A stretch of DNA of 64,000 nt from contig DBEP01000065.1 in NCBI GenBank assembly GCA_002294045.1, positions 1 through 64,000 on the forward strand, read 5' to 3'. Of the stretch, positions 18,181 to 26,447 are shown one piece after another. A program made the translations under genes and the position numbers. This stretch comes from Lachnoclostridium sp. UBA903 (GTDB lineage Bacteria; Bacillota; Clostridia; Lachnospirales; Lachnospiraceae). Under the pieces are notes generated by a model that was given only the letters and a program-made list of their open reading frames with translations, searched no databases and had not been told where the DNA came from. Each line of letters begins with the position of its first letter. The stretch's first letter is position 1.

Positions 18181-18370
18181 GAACTTCACCCTTTCTTGTC
18201 GGCAATACCTCTATATTTTTTCTGCCATATATATTACTATATTTCCATCAATATAATTATTATATCTTTACTGTAAGTTTTTATCAATATTAACTTAAAT
18301 TAACGTCATTATTTAATATCTAACCTTAAGGCACAAACGTACCAATGAAACTTCACCATTCCCTATCTCC

Positions 18371-18425
18371 TTCGTATCCCCGGTCGGGTTTTTATCTCAT
18401 AGGTTAACTTTCCTATTAGATAAAA
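18371..18425 (+). repeat. Repeat family A, copy 3
   Basis: CGTATCCCCGGTCGGG and a T run are followed by the hairpin TATCTCATAGG / CCTATTAGATA. Compared with copy 2, both sides of the stem have changed together, which suggests the hairpin itself is conserved. Confidence 0.7.
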
Positions 18426-18445
18426 GCCTGATTTTTCAATTAAAC

Positions 18446-18484
18446 AAAGACACCGCCCATAATCCCACTAAGGCGGTGTCTTTT
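18446..18484. terminator. Bidirectional hairpin terminator after GH2 gene
   Basis: Perfect 12-bp arms AAAGACACCGCC (18446-18457) and GGCGGTGTCTTT (18472-18483) are flanked by A and T runs on both sides. It can end minus-strand transcripts from the GH2 gene. Confidence 0.65.
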
Positions 18485-18504
18485 GTAATGTGACAACTCA
18501 TAAA

Positions 18505-18563
18505 GGCGGTGTTTTTTACCGCCGCATTCGATTATAGGAACATGATTTTTGTTCCTATAATAT
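18505..18563 (+). repeat. Repeat family B, copy 1 (two-hairpin element)
   Basis: Hairpin 1 is GGCGGT / ACCGCC around a T-rich loop, followed by GCATTCG. Hairpin 2 is the perfect 11-bp pair ATTATAGGAAC / GTTCCTATAAT. The related copy at 59488-59546 keeps the layout with different but still pairing bases in hairpin 1. Confidence 0.7.
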
Positions 18564-18667
18564 AAGGTTTTTTCGAGTTTTCCTAATTAATGTAGCATAT
18601 ATGTTAAATAAGTAAAAATACTCTTGGGGCTGTAATTAGTATGAATTGCTTCTTGCTAAACGCCTGT

Positions 18668-20425
18668 TTATTTCAAATTAATTTTTCTGATTTCTTCCGG
18701 GTTTACTTTAAAGTTCCTGTCTATATCCATCAGACCGTTTATTTCCTGCTGCACATCGGAAACCTGTGTATAACAAAAGCCGCATATATACGGAATCTTT
18801 TTCATTGCCGTAGTAATGCTGTCAAATCTTCTTATAAAGTCCTCCTCGGTGTTCACTTTATTTCCATAGCCCCATCCGGACTCACTGTTATTAAATGCAA
18901 TTCCTCCGTACTCACTGATGATGATAGGCTGGCCTTTATACTCATATCCATTTGCCATGGCTGATTTGGACCCGCTGTGATAAATTTCCGTACTCAGGAT
19001 AGCTTCCTTATTATTCCTGTACCGGTCATAAAAAATCTCTCCTGCTTCTTCATAATCATGAAGGGTAATAATATCCGAAATCGTGTGCTCCCAGCCGTCA
19101 TTCACGATAACCAGACGGTTTTTGTCAAAGGATTTCGTCAGGTAATAAATGGCTTCCGTAAAATGCTGCTGTTCAGGATTTACTTCTACCTGAGGAATGC
19201 CCCAGGATTCGTTAAAGGGTGTCCAGGTAATAATACAGGGATGATTATAATTCTGTTTTACAATATCCATCCATTCCTTTGTAAATTGCTCTATTGCATA
19301 ATCGGAAAACTGATAACCGGAAGCCATTTCGCTCCATACCAGCATGCCTTTTACATCGCACCAATATAAAAATCTCTCATCCTCCGTTTTCTGGTGTTTT
19401 CTTAAGCCGTTATAACCGAGGCGGTGTATTTTATCAATATCTTCAATCAATGCTTCTTCGCTGGGAGGTGTTAAATGGGAATCCTTCCAATATCCCTGAT
19501 CCAAAATAAGACGCTGGTAAATGGGCACTCCGTTCAGCAGAATGTTGGAATTCTCAATCCTGATTTCCCTCATGCCGAAATAGGATTCTACCGTATCCAA
19601 TACTTCACCGTCACTAAGCAGGCGGAAACGGATATCATAAAGGTCCGGATGTTCCGGCGACCAGGTCTTAATTCCCCATTCGAATACATTGGAATAGACA
19701 TTCATTCTTGTTGCTGCACGTCCGTCCAAAACGGACAGCATTGCTTTATTAATATTATCTTCTTTATAAAATATGGTTATTTCAAGCAGCAGTTCCGGCC
19801 GGCAGTCACGGATATTTAAATCAAATTCCAAATCCAGTGCACCTTCCGAAAGAACCGGAGTCATTTTTACGCCTGACAGCGAAACAGACGGGACATATTC
19901 CATCCATACCGTTTTCCAGATGCCTGTGGTCTGAACGTACCAGCAGCCGAAGTTGTCGGATTTCCAACGCTGTTTTCCCCTGGGCTGCTGCCTGTCATAG
20001 GAATCTTCCGCTTTTACTACAACAGAATTCTCACCGGGTATCACCAGATTCGTAATATCAAAAGAAAATCTGGAATACCCGCCGGTATGCACTCCTGCAA
20101 AGGAACCGTTAACCCAGACCTTGGTTGTATAATCGCTTCCTTCAAAATGCAGCAGCAGGCTGTTATTTGCCAGGTCCTTTGCATCAACGGTAATAACCTT
20201 TTTATACCAAACATTTTCGTGCTTGCTTTCTTCACCAATACCGCTTAACTTTGTCTCATAGGTAAAAGGAACCTGGATTTTCCTCTCTGCTCTGAAATCC
20301 GCATACCATTTTTCCTGCTCTCCGCAGTTATTATCATCAAATGCAAAATCCCAGGTTCCATTTAAATTCTCCCAACTGTCCCGCACAAACTGGGGCCTTG
20401 GATAATCTTTTCTGTAGCCTCTCAT
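18668..20425 (-). CDS. GH2 family glycoside hydrolase (beta-galactosidase/glucuronidase type)
   Basis: A 585-residue cytoplasmic enzyme with the GH2 order: jelly-roll sugar-binding domain (about 1-180), immunoglobulin-like domain (about 180-290) and TIM-barrel catalytic domain. The acid/base Glu406 lies in PFNESWG and the nucleophile Glu505 in ISEYGG. GGAGG precedes the ATG. It is the last gene of a minus-strand operon behind a binding protein and two permeases, so it should hydrolyse the oligosaccharide they import. The exact sugar (beta-galactoside, glucuronide or mannoside) cannot be told from these motifs. Confidence 0.88.
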   Translation of the reverse strand: MRGYRKDYPRPQFVRDSWENLNGTWDFAFDDNNCGEQEKWYADFRAERKIQVPFTYETKLSGIGEESKHENVWYKKVITVDAKDLANNSLLLHFEGSDYTTKVWVNGSFAGVHTGGYSRFSFDITNLVIPGENSVVVKAEDSYDRQQPRGKQRWKSDNFGCWYVQTTGIWKTVWMEYVPSVSLSGVKMTPVLSEGALDLEFDLNIRDCRPELLLEITIFYKEDNINKAMLSVLDGRAATRMNVYSNVFEWGIKTWSPEHPDLYDIRFRLLSDGEVLDTVESYFGMREIRIENSNILLNGVPIYQRLILDQGYWKDSHLTPPSEEALIEDIDKIHRLGYNGLRKHQKTEDERFLYWCDVKGMLVWSEMASGYQFSDYAIEQFTKEWMDIVKQNYNHPCIITWTPFNESWGIPQVEVNPEQQHFTEAIYYLTKSFDKNRLVIVNDGWEHTISDIITLHDYEEAGEIFYDRYRNNKEAILSTEIYHSGSKSAMANGYEYKGQPIIISEYGGIAFNNSESGWGYGNKVNTEEDFIRRFDSITTAMKKIPYICGFCYTQVSDVQQEINGLMDIDRNFKVNPEEIRKINLK

Positions 20426-20451
20426 ATCTTTCCTCCATTATAATAGTATTA

Positions 20452-21279
20452 TTACCCTTTTACTCCCGTCATGGTAATTCCTTTTACAATCTGTTTCTCA
20501 AACAGGATAAACAGAATGATTGCCGGCAAAGATGCAACCATATTGGCTGTCATGGGCCGTACATAGTCTACGGTATACGTTCCCGCAAAGGTTGGTATAC
20601 CGATGGGAAGCGTAAATTTTTCACTGCTCATGGCACAAAGCAACGGCCATAGGTAATTATTCCAGCTTCCCACAAAGGCAAAGATGGAAACCGTTACAAG
20701 TACCACTTTGGAAAGCGGCAGTATGATTCTGGTAAATATGGTAAACTCCCCGCCTCCGTCAATTTTTACCGATTCCAGCAGCTCATTTGGAATTCCTCTA
20801 AAAAAGGTAACCATGATAATCAGATTCATGGAACCGGCAATAGTTGGGAATATAAGGCCTGCATAAGTATCAATCAGATTCAGTTTATTTGCCGTAATAA
20901 ACAAAGGCACAATAGTAGCCTCCCCGGGAACCATCAGACCTATCAGGAAATAAAAATAAAGCAGCCCTTTTCCCTTAAAGTTAATCTTAGCTATGGCATA
21001 TGCTGCCAGCGCAGACAAAAATACCACCAGGAACGTTGAAAGAACGGATATAAACAGGCTGTTTAACATCCAGTTGGGAACATCGCTGTTTAAGATGATA
21101 TCCGGATAATTTTCCATGGTATAAGGCGGCGCAAACCAGTCCCATATATTAACGATTTGTTTTCCTTCCCTTTGAAAGGATACGGAAAGAGACCATATAA
21201 TCGGGGTGACAAATACAAACGCAATAAGGAAGGAAAGTGCCGTAAGAAATAATTTGCTTATCTTAATTTTCCTAATCAT
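20452..21279 (-). CDS. Carbohydrate ABC transporter permease, MalG type
   Basis: A 275-residue membrane protein with six hydrophobic segments, the docking loop LLESVKIDGGGEFTIF (about residues 178-193) and the C-terminus GITMTGVKG of the family. Its start overlaps the preceding permease gene by 8 bases, with a G-rich ribosome site inside that gene. Confidence 0.93.
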   Translation of the reverse strand: MIRKIKISKLFLTALSFLIAFVFVTPIIWSLSVSFQREGKQIVNIWDWFAPPYTMENYPDIILNSDVPNWMLNSLFISVLSTFLVVFLSALAAYAIAKINFKGKGLLYFYFLIGLMVPGEATIVPLFITANKLNLIDTYAGLIFPTIAGSMNLIIMVTFFRGIPNELLESVKIDGGGEFTIFTRIILPLSKVVLVTVSIFAFVGSWNNYLWPLLCAMSSEKFTLPIGIPTFAGTYTVDYVRPMTANMVASLPAIILFILFEKQIVKGITMTGVKG

Positions 21280-22168
21280 GCTTTGCCCCCTTACCTTGAA
21301 CCTTAAGCTGTATCAACGACAATATTACCAGAATCAGAAATAACACATAGGATATTGCGGAGGAATACCCCATATCGTTTTTCTCAAAAGCCGTTTGATA
21401 AATATACTGGATTATCGGTCTGGTACCGGTGCCGGGTCCGCCTCCCGTTATCATATAAATCTGCCCGAATACTTTAAAACATGCAATGACCTGCAGCAGT
21501 AAAATAAGATAACTTGTAGGCTTGAGTAACGGCAGTACAATCCGGAAAAGCTGCACCCTTTTGGATGCTCCGTCAATATCTGCCGCCTCGTAAATCTGCT
21601 CCGGTATATCCTGTAATGCAGAAAGGTAAATCATCATACTAAATCCCACCGTCCACCAGATTGTCATGGACGAAATGGTAATCCAGGCCAGACGGCTGTC
21701 CTGGAGCCACTGTATTTCGGAACCCGGAGCCAGAATCCCCAAACTATGCAGAAAATTATTAATAAATCCTCTGTATGGGGCAAACATGTAGATTGCCGTA
21801 AAGGAGGCCACCGAAACCGATAATACGTTGGGCAGGTAATAGCAGGTCCGGAACAGTTTCCGTAATTTACCTGCCCTGTTGGCAAGCAAAGCTAATGCAA
21901 TTGCACAAATCATCAATGCCGGAACGGTAATAACCGTAAATACCGCAGTATTTCGTAATGCTCCCCAAAAATATTTATCCTGAATAAATTTTGAATAATT
22001 ACTCAGACCGACAAATTTAATTTTTCCCATAAGTCCCCATTTATGAAGACTTACATAAACTCCCTGAATCATCGGCCATATGGTAAATATTGTATAAAAA
22101 ACCAGAAACGGCAGTATATATCCGGCCGCAGCCAGTGCCGTCCTTATCTTTCCCGATTTGCTGCCCAT
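21272..22168 (-). CDS. Carbohydrate ABC transporter permease, MalF type
   Basis: A 298-residue membrane protein with six hydrophobic segments and the docking loop IYEAADIDGASKRVQLF (about residues 200-216). AGGGGG lies upstream of the ATG. It forms the transport channel with the overlapping MalG-type partner. No ATPase gene is in the operon. Confidence 0.93.
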   Translation of the reverse strand: MGSKSGKIRTALAAAGYILPFLVFYTIFTIWPMIQGVYVSLHKWGLMGKIKFVGLSNYSKFIQDKYFWGALRNTAVFTVITVPALMICAIALALLANRAGKLRKLFRTCYYLPNVLSVSVASFTAIYMFAPYRGFINNFLHSLGILAPGSEIQWLQDSRLAWITISSMTIWWTVGFSMMIYLSALQDIPEQIYEAADIDGASKRVQLFRIVLPLLKPTSYLILLLQVIACFKVFGQIYMITGGGPGTGTRPIIQYIYQTAFEKNDMGYSSAISYVLFLILVILSLIQLKVQGKGAKHD

Positions 22169-22228
22169 ACTTCAACCCCCTGCTATTCATGCAATGATTT
22201 CTCTTAGAAAAAGGCGGAACTGTTGTTG

Positions 22229-23620
22229 TTAATTCAGGTTCATTTCTAATTCACCATAAAGACTGTCTATTGCCCCGGCGGAATCTGTCTGACCCGTCCA
22301 GATAGTATTCAGGTTTGTTATCATTGCATCCTTCATAGCATAAAAATTAGGATTTTTAGCCGGCAGTACGGCAGTATCCAAAGCGCCTTTATAATCGCTT
22401 CTGTAATCCATGGACAAATATTCCTGACTATCAAGTACGGATTTATTGGAGGGGATCTGTCCGGATTTAGCCCAGGCGGCGGCTCCTTTTGAAGATACAT
22501 TATAAATAAATTCAACCGCTGCCTTTGTTTCCTCTTCTGTCCTGTCTTTGTTATATGGGATAATTAAGGTATGAGCGTCTGCCCAGCAGGCATTCTTCTC
22601 AAATAACTGCGGAAAGGACTGAGCGCCGAAATTCAGGTTTTCCGTCTGTTCAAAAGCTCCCGTAGCCCAGGTTCCGCCGATACAAAGGCCTGCCTGGCCG
22701 CTCTGGAAAAATGCCTGATGGTCGTCAATACCCTGGCTGACATACCCCCTGTCATATAACCCTTTTACAAAGTCCGCGGCTTTGACCGCTATGTCCTTAT
22801 CCATGGTAACTTCCGTTCCTTCTTCATCCACCAGGGCAGTTCCGTTCATCTGAAAATAAACGGCCCACCATAAACGGTATGGATCATCACCGGAGTTGGT
22901 TATGGCAATGGGGGAAGCACCATCCGGAAGCACTGCCTTGATTTTATCCAGTATTGCATAGAAATCCGCCTCGCTTCCTATATCAAGCTGGCCGGCCGCA
23001 TTCAAGACAACACCTGCATTTTCCAATATATCTTTATTAAAATACAATATCTCCGCATGGGTATCCAAAGGCATTGCATAGAAGGAACCGTCAAAAGTAA
23101 CACTGTTTTTCGTCGTATCCGTATACTGTCCCCAGTCGACTCCAATCTCACCGGAGTAATCATCTATGGGAATTACAACGCCCTGTTCCACCAATTCCGG
23201 AAGCTTTGATACATGGGCCACACCAATATCAGGCCCTTTTTTGGCTGCTACGGCCGTCTGGAGCTTCGTATAATAATCTCCCCAGACTAACATAATGGAT
23301 TGGACACCCGTAGTGGGATTTGTTGCATTATAATCTGAAATAATGGTATCCATAAAAGTTCCGTCACCGCCGCTGAATAATGACCAGAATACCAATTTGC
23401 CTTCTTCCGTTTTTACATTCTCCGGGTTGTTGACTGTACCGTCTTCGTTCACATCTGCCGTATCTGTCGATTCGGCTTTATCTTTTGTGTCCGTAACGTC
23501 GGTCTGTTTCTGCCCATTGTCCGTGTTTGCGGTACTGTCCGCATTTTTACCGGAGCAGCCTGTGAAAAAAAAGGTCAGAAGACTTACCGCTACCAATACA
23601 CATAATAATTTTTTCTCCAT
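22229..23620 (-). CDS. Carbohydrate ABC transporter substrate-binding lipoprotein
   Basis: A 463-residue family 1 sugar-binding protein. The signal peptide ends in FFFTG-Cys22 and is followed by an Asp/Thr-rich linker (about 25-70). The family pattern continues with KLVFWSLFSGG near residue 80 and the later IPYNKDRTEEE stretch. AAAGGAGG is placed 7 bases before the ATG. It is the first gene of the operon with the MalFG-type permeases and GH2 enzyme. A TTGACA-17-TAAAAT promoter lies about 190 bases upstream. Confidence 0.9.
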   Translation of the reverse strand: MEKKLLCVLVAVSLLTFFFTGCSGKNADSTANTDNGQKQTDVTDTKDKAESTDTADVNEDGTVNNPENVKTEEGKLVFWSLFSGGDGTFMDTIISDYNATNPTTGVQSIMLVWGDYYTKLQTAVAAKKGPDIGVAHVSKLPELVEQGVVIPIDDYSGEIGVDWGQYTDTTKNSVTFDGSFYAMPLDTHAEILYFNKDILENAGVVLNAAGQLDIGSEADFYAILDKIKAVLPDGASPIAITNSGDDPYRLWWAVYFQMNGTALVDEEGTEVTMDKDIAVKAADFVKGLYDRGYVSQGIDDHQAFFQSGQAGLCIGGTWATGAFEQTENLNFGAQSFPQLFEKNACWADAHTLIIPYNKDRTEEETKAAVEFIYNVSSKGAAAWAKSGQIPSNKSVLDSQEYLSMDYRSDYKGALDTAVLPAKNPNFYAMKDAMITNLNTIWTGQTDSAGAIDSLYGELEMNLN

Positions 23621-23679
23621 AAAAATACCTCCTTTACCAATTTGATTTCATTAAAGTTTATATTATAAAGCATCATCTT

Positions 23680-23701
23680 AGTAATACATTGTAATACATT
23701 G
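23680..23701. repeat. Tandem 10-bp repeat in the operon leader
   Basis: GTAATACATT occurs twice in direct succession, between the promoter and the binding protein start. It could be a regulator site for the ArsR-type protein encoded upstream, but this is only a guess. Confidence 0.35.
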
Positions 23702-23806
23702 TCATCCGATATATAAATTTTATCTTTATAACACTAATATTGTTGAATTATACATTTTTATAAATTAAGATTATTATTATTACATATTTATTGTTTCTTA
23801 TTTTTT

Positions 23807-23835
23807 ATTTTAAGTTATTATATATAAATTGTCAA
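23807..23835 (-). promoter_or_regulatory. Promoter of the GH2/ABC operon
   Basis: On the minus strand TTGACA (23830-23835) and TAAAAT (23807-23812) are separated by 17 bases. The transcript would have a leader of about 180 bases. Confidence 0.55.
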
Positions 23836-23950
23836 TGTCGTTTATGAATTATTTTAAATATATTTTATAGTGATTATTGCTATTTTAACAGTTATATTGT
23901 TCTATTAATTTTCGGCCTATATATTTAAACATAAATATTGTTTAAATATT

Positions 23951-23989
23951 ATCGAAGTGTATTTATTTCATAGGACGAACTTTCCTGTA
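23951..23989 (+). repeat. Repeat family A, truncated copy 4
   Basis: Only the hairpin part remains: TTTCATAGGACGAACTTTCC, nearly identical to copy 5 at 52782. The GGTCGGG half is missing. Confidence 0.5.
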
Positions 23990-23994
23990 AAATT

Positions 23995-24033
23995 AAAAAG
24001 GCGATTTAAGCTGATACTTCTTAAATCGCCTTT
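23995..24033 (-). terminator. Terminator of the ArsR-type regulator gene
   Basis: Perfect 14-bp arms AAAGGCGATTTAAG (23997-24010) and CTTAAATCGCCTTT (24020-24033) are followed by T residues in the minus direction. It ends the regulator transcript before the next operon. Confidence 0.8.
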
Positions 24034-24057
24034 CCATCTTTTTAAGTTATAAACCAT

Positions 24058-24981
24058 TTAACAATATTCTACATTCAGAATTATATCCTGGGCATAATCC
24101 CCGAAACCTTTGCCGAATAAATTAAATCCTCCCGCATATTTTGCATCTGCCTTATTTCCAATCCTGACTGTAATGGAAGATTGGTCCATAATATTTAATT
24201 CCCTCAGGATGCGTTTAAATACTTTTCTTTCATTCACAAAAGCGCCTTCCTGATTAATCTCCCAGGTCATTAAAAGCCCATGCTGGGTATTGCCGGATTG
24301 CCAGGTAGCCGGATTCAGGCGTCCCCTTCTGGCACCAAAGTCTCCCGGGCTTGTGAAGGTCCCGCACTCCTGTCCGTTAATCCACAGGGTAATGTCGGAC
24401 TTCCAGTCTTCCCGGTAACTGGGCGCCTCGGAACAGATTTCCATGGATAAACTGAGCCGTTTGGGTTCTCTTCCCTTAGGAACCGGATTGGGAAATCGGT
24501 ATTCCAGGTAGCCGCCCGAACTCCATATAATCTGCGCCTGTATCCGTTCCGGAAGATAAAAGCAATACTCCGTATCCTCCATTCCGATGATGTGTTCCCT
24601 GTCAGCAAGTCCGCAGGTAGGAATTACACTGCATTCCGAAAAGGCACCAATAGGCATTTCCACGCTGGCAACCTCATTGATATGATAGTTGGTAGCAATA
24701 AGGCTGATATTTACATAATCTTTTTTCCGGTTACAGAGTTTCATGGAGCCTCTTGTTCCGGGCTGTTCTTCCAGCCGTATCAGATTTGCCTTCTCCAGTA
24801 CTTTAACATGAAGGGCAGCACTCGATGCCGGTATATTAAGCTTTTTTGCTATTTCATTTATAATTAATCCTTCATGATGCAGCAATTTTAAGATCTCAAT
24901 ACGAACCGGCGACGATAAGGCTTTTGCAACTTCACACAACTCCTCTTTATTTTCCATGTTTAATTCAACAATCTTTGCCAC
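24058..24981 (-). CDS. ArsR-type regulator with carbohydrate-binding-like C-terminal domain
   Basis: A 307-residue fusion. Residues 10-90 form an ArsR-type winged helix (ALSSPVRIEILKLLHHEG, then NEIAKKLNIPASSAALHVKVL). No metal-binding Cys pair of the usual kind is seen. The remaining 210 residues are rich in Trp, Gly and beta-strand patterns (LWINGQECGTF, FNLFGKGFGDYAQD), like a carbohydrate-binding beta-sandwich. The start is a GTG after CAGGA. Its place directly upstream of the GH2/ABC operon suggests it represses that operon and uses the C-terminal domain to sense sugar. The domain role is inferred. Confidence 0.75.
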   Translation of the reverse strand: MAKIVELNMENKEELCEVAKALSSPVRIEILKLLHHEGLIINEIAKKLNIPASSAALHVKVLEKANLIRLEEQPGTRGSMKLCNRKKDYVNISLIATNYHINEVASVEMPIGAFSECSVIPTCGLADREHIIGMEDTEYCFYLPERIQAQIIWSSGGYLEYRFPNPVPKGREPKRLSLSMEICSEAPSYREDWKSDITLWINGQECGTFTSPGDFGARRGRLNPATWQSGNTQHGLLMTWEINQEGAFVNERKVFKRILRELNIMDQSSITVRIGNKADAKYAGGFNLFGKGFGDYAQDIILNVEYC

Positions 24982-25060
24982 TGTAATTCCTGCCTTTCTC
25001 TATTATCTGTATATAACGTATTACAAATAGGAATATTCCTTGGAATTTTCACAATCGCAG

Positions 25061-25957
25061 TTAATTCTCACCCAGTATATCCTGTATCAGTTCCGGGTTG
25101 AATTTTTTGTTTTTAAACATGGCAATTTCATGTTTATACGGAGAAAGCGACTTTTTGCTGTTGCCGGATACCGGTACATACGGCGTCTCTAAAATTTTGG
25201 GTATCTCCTCGAAATCTTTATGATGCACAATGTAATTCAACGCATCAAATCCGATTTTTCCAAACCCGATATTTTCATGACGGTCTTTTTTAGCACCGAG
25301 GCTATTCTTACTGTCATTAATATGAAATACTGCAATCTGTCCTTTTCCGATTGTTTTGTCAAAATTATCAATAACCCCGTCGAAGTCATTAACAATATCA
25401 TAGCCGGAATCAAAGGTGTGGCAGGTATCAAAGCATACTCGCAACTTGTCATTATACTTCACACCGTCATAAATGCGGGCCAGTTCTTCAAAGCTTTTGC
25501 CTACCTCACTCCCTTTTCCTGCCATGGTTTCCAGGGCAATATACGCTTTCGTCTCTCTGTCCAGCACTTTATTTATTCCTCTAATAATCCGGGCAATTCC
25601 CTCTTCTTCACCGGCTCCCACATGGGATCCGGGATGGAGCACAAGAATCCGGCTATTTAAAGCCTCCGTTCTCTTTAACTCGGAAGCCAGGAAATCCGTT
25701 GCAAAAGTATCTTCCTTAACCGTATTACCCAAATTAATAATATAAGGCGCATGCACAATCATATCTGAAATACCGTGTTCTTCCATATATTCTAGTCCGG
25801 CAGCGATATTCAAATCTTCAATTTTCTTACGTCTTGTATTCTGCGGTGCCCCGGTATATATCATAAATGTATTGGCACCATACTCTGCCGCTTCCATGGC
25901 AGAACCTAACAGCATCTCTTTTCCCCTCATCCCTACATGGGAACCTATTTTCAGCAT
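25061..25957 (-). CDS. nfo: Deoxyribonuclease IV (AP endonuclease IV)
   Basis: A 298-residue cytoplasmic DNA repair enzyme that cuts the backbone 5' to abasic sites. The zinc ligand segments of the family are all visible: KIGSHVG near the start, VHAPYIINL, LHPGSHVG, ALETMAGKG, CFDTCHTFDSGYD, HINDSK, DRHENIG and ILETP. The length is slightly over the usual 280 residues. CAGGAG precedes the ATG. It is a single gene with no functional link to its neighbours. Confidence 0.95.
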   Translation of the reverse strand: MLKIGSHVGMRGKEMLLGSAMEAAEYGANTFMIYTGAPQNTRRKKIEDLNIAAGLEYMEEHGISDMIVHAPYIINLGNTVKEDTFATDFLASELKRTEALNSRILVLHPGSHVGAGEEEGIARIIRGINKVLDRETKAYIALETMAGKGSEVGKSFEELARIYDGVKYNDKLRVCFDTCHTFDSGYDIVNDFDGVIDNFDKTIGKGQIAVFHINDSKNSLGAKKDRHENIGFGKIGFDALNYIVHHKDFEEIPKILETPYVPVSGNSKKSLSPYKHEIAMFKNKKFNPELIQDILGEN

Positions 25958-26187
25958 TCCAAAACTCCTGTCTTATCATTTTAAAGTTTTCTTATGGTGT
26001 CACATCCCTTATCCGGTCTTTTATAAATTGTTTCTATTCATAGCATTATTATACATAAACAAAACATGTTCATAGCCTTGTTGCTCCAGCCGGAAATTAC
26101 AAGCCGGCCTGGAAATTCCTCTTTCTCTTTCATTATAACATAAAATCCAATTAATTGTAGCAGGAGAATAATTTTCATTCATTTTTA

Positions 26188-26216
26188 TTGACTTCACTGT
26201 TTATTTATGCTACTGT
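26188..26216 (+). promoter_or_regulatory. Promoter of the riboswitch-controlled unit
   Basis: TTGACT (26188-26193) and TACTGT (26211-26216) are separated by 17 bases, and a TG one base before the -10 makes it an extended -10 promoter. Transcription would begin around 26222, just before the riboswitch. Confidence 0.6.
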
Positions 26217-26227
26217 ATTCGTAATTA

Positions 26228-26366
26228 GATATAGGGGAGTAGTCGGCAAAATAAGCGCTCATTCATACCAGCTTATTAGAGCATTTTTCAAACATGCTCT
26301 AGTGCAGTTAAGCCAACATCATGGACAAATTGTTCTGGTTTAATTTGAAATGACAAGACCTGTATC
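26228..26366 (+). ncRNA. yybP-ykoY (Mn2+) riboswitch
   Basis: The conserved 5' segment AGGGGAGTAG lies at 26233-26242. The loop motif TCATTCA, as in the alx member of the class, is at 26259-26265 inside the hairpin AATAAG / CTTATT. The 3' segment AAGACC is at 26355-26360. The closing helix P1 is GATATAGG (26228-26235) with CCTGTATC (26359-26366), 8 pairs with one G-U. The class binds Mn2+ and raises downstream expression. The variable arm at 26276-26302 is a hairpin resembling repeat family C. Confidence 0.85.
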
Positions 26367-26390
26367 CTTTTTTTTGGGTATAGGTTTTTT
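26358..26390 (+). terminator. Riboswitch-controlled intrinsic terminator
   Basis: ACCTGTATCC (26358-26367) can pair with GGGTATAGGT (26376-26385), followed by TTTTTT. The first arm is also the 3' side of riboswitch helix P1, so ligand-stabilised P1 and the terminator exclude each other. This is a transcriptional ON switch. Confidence 0.8.
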
Positions 26391-26447
26391 ATTTGCTATA
26401 AATCCTATAACTTTAATATTGTACTAGCACGAAGGGAGAAACTTGTT

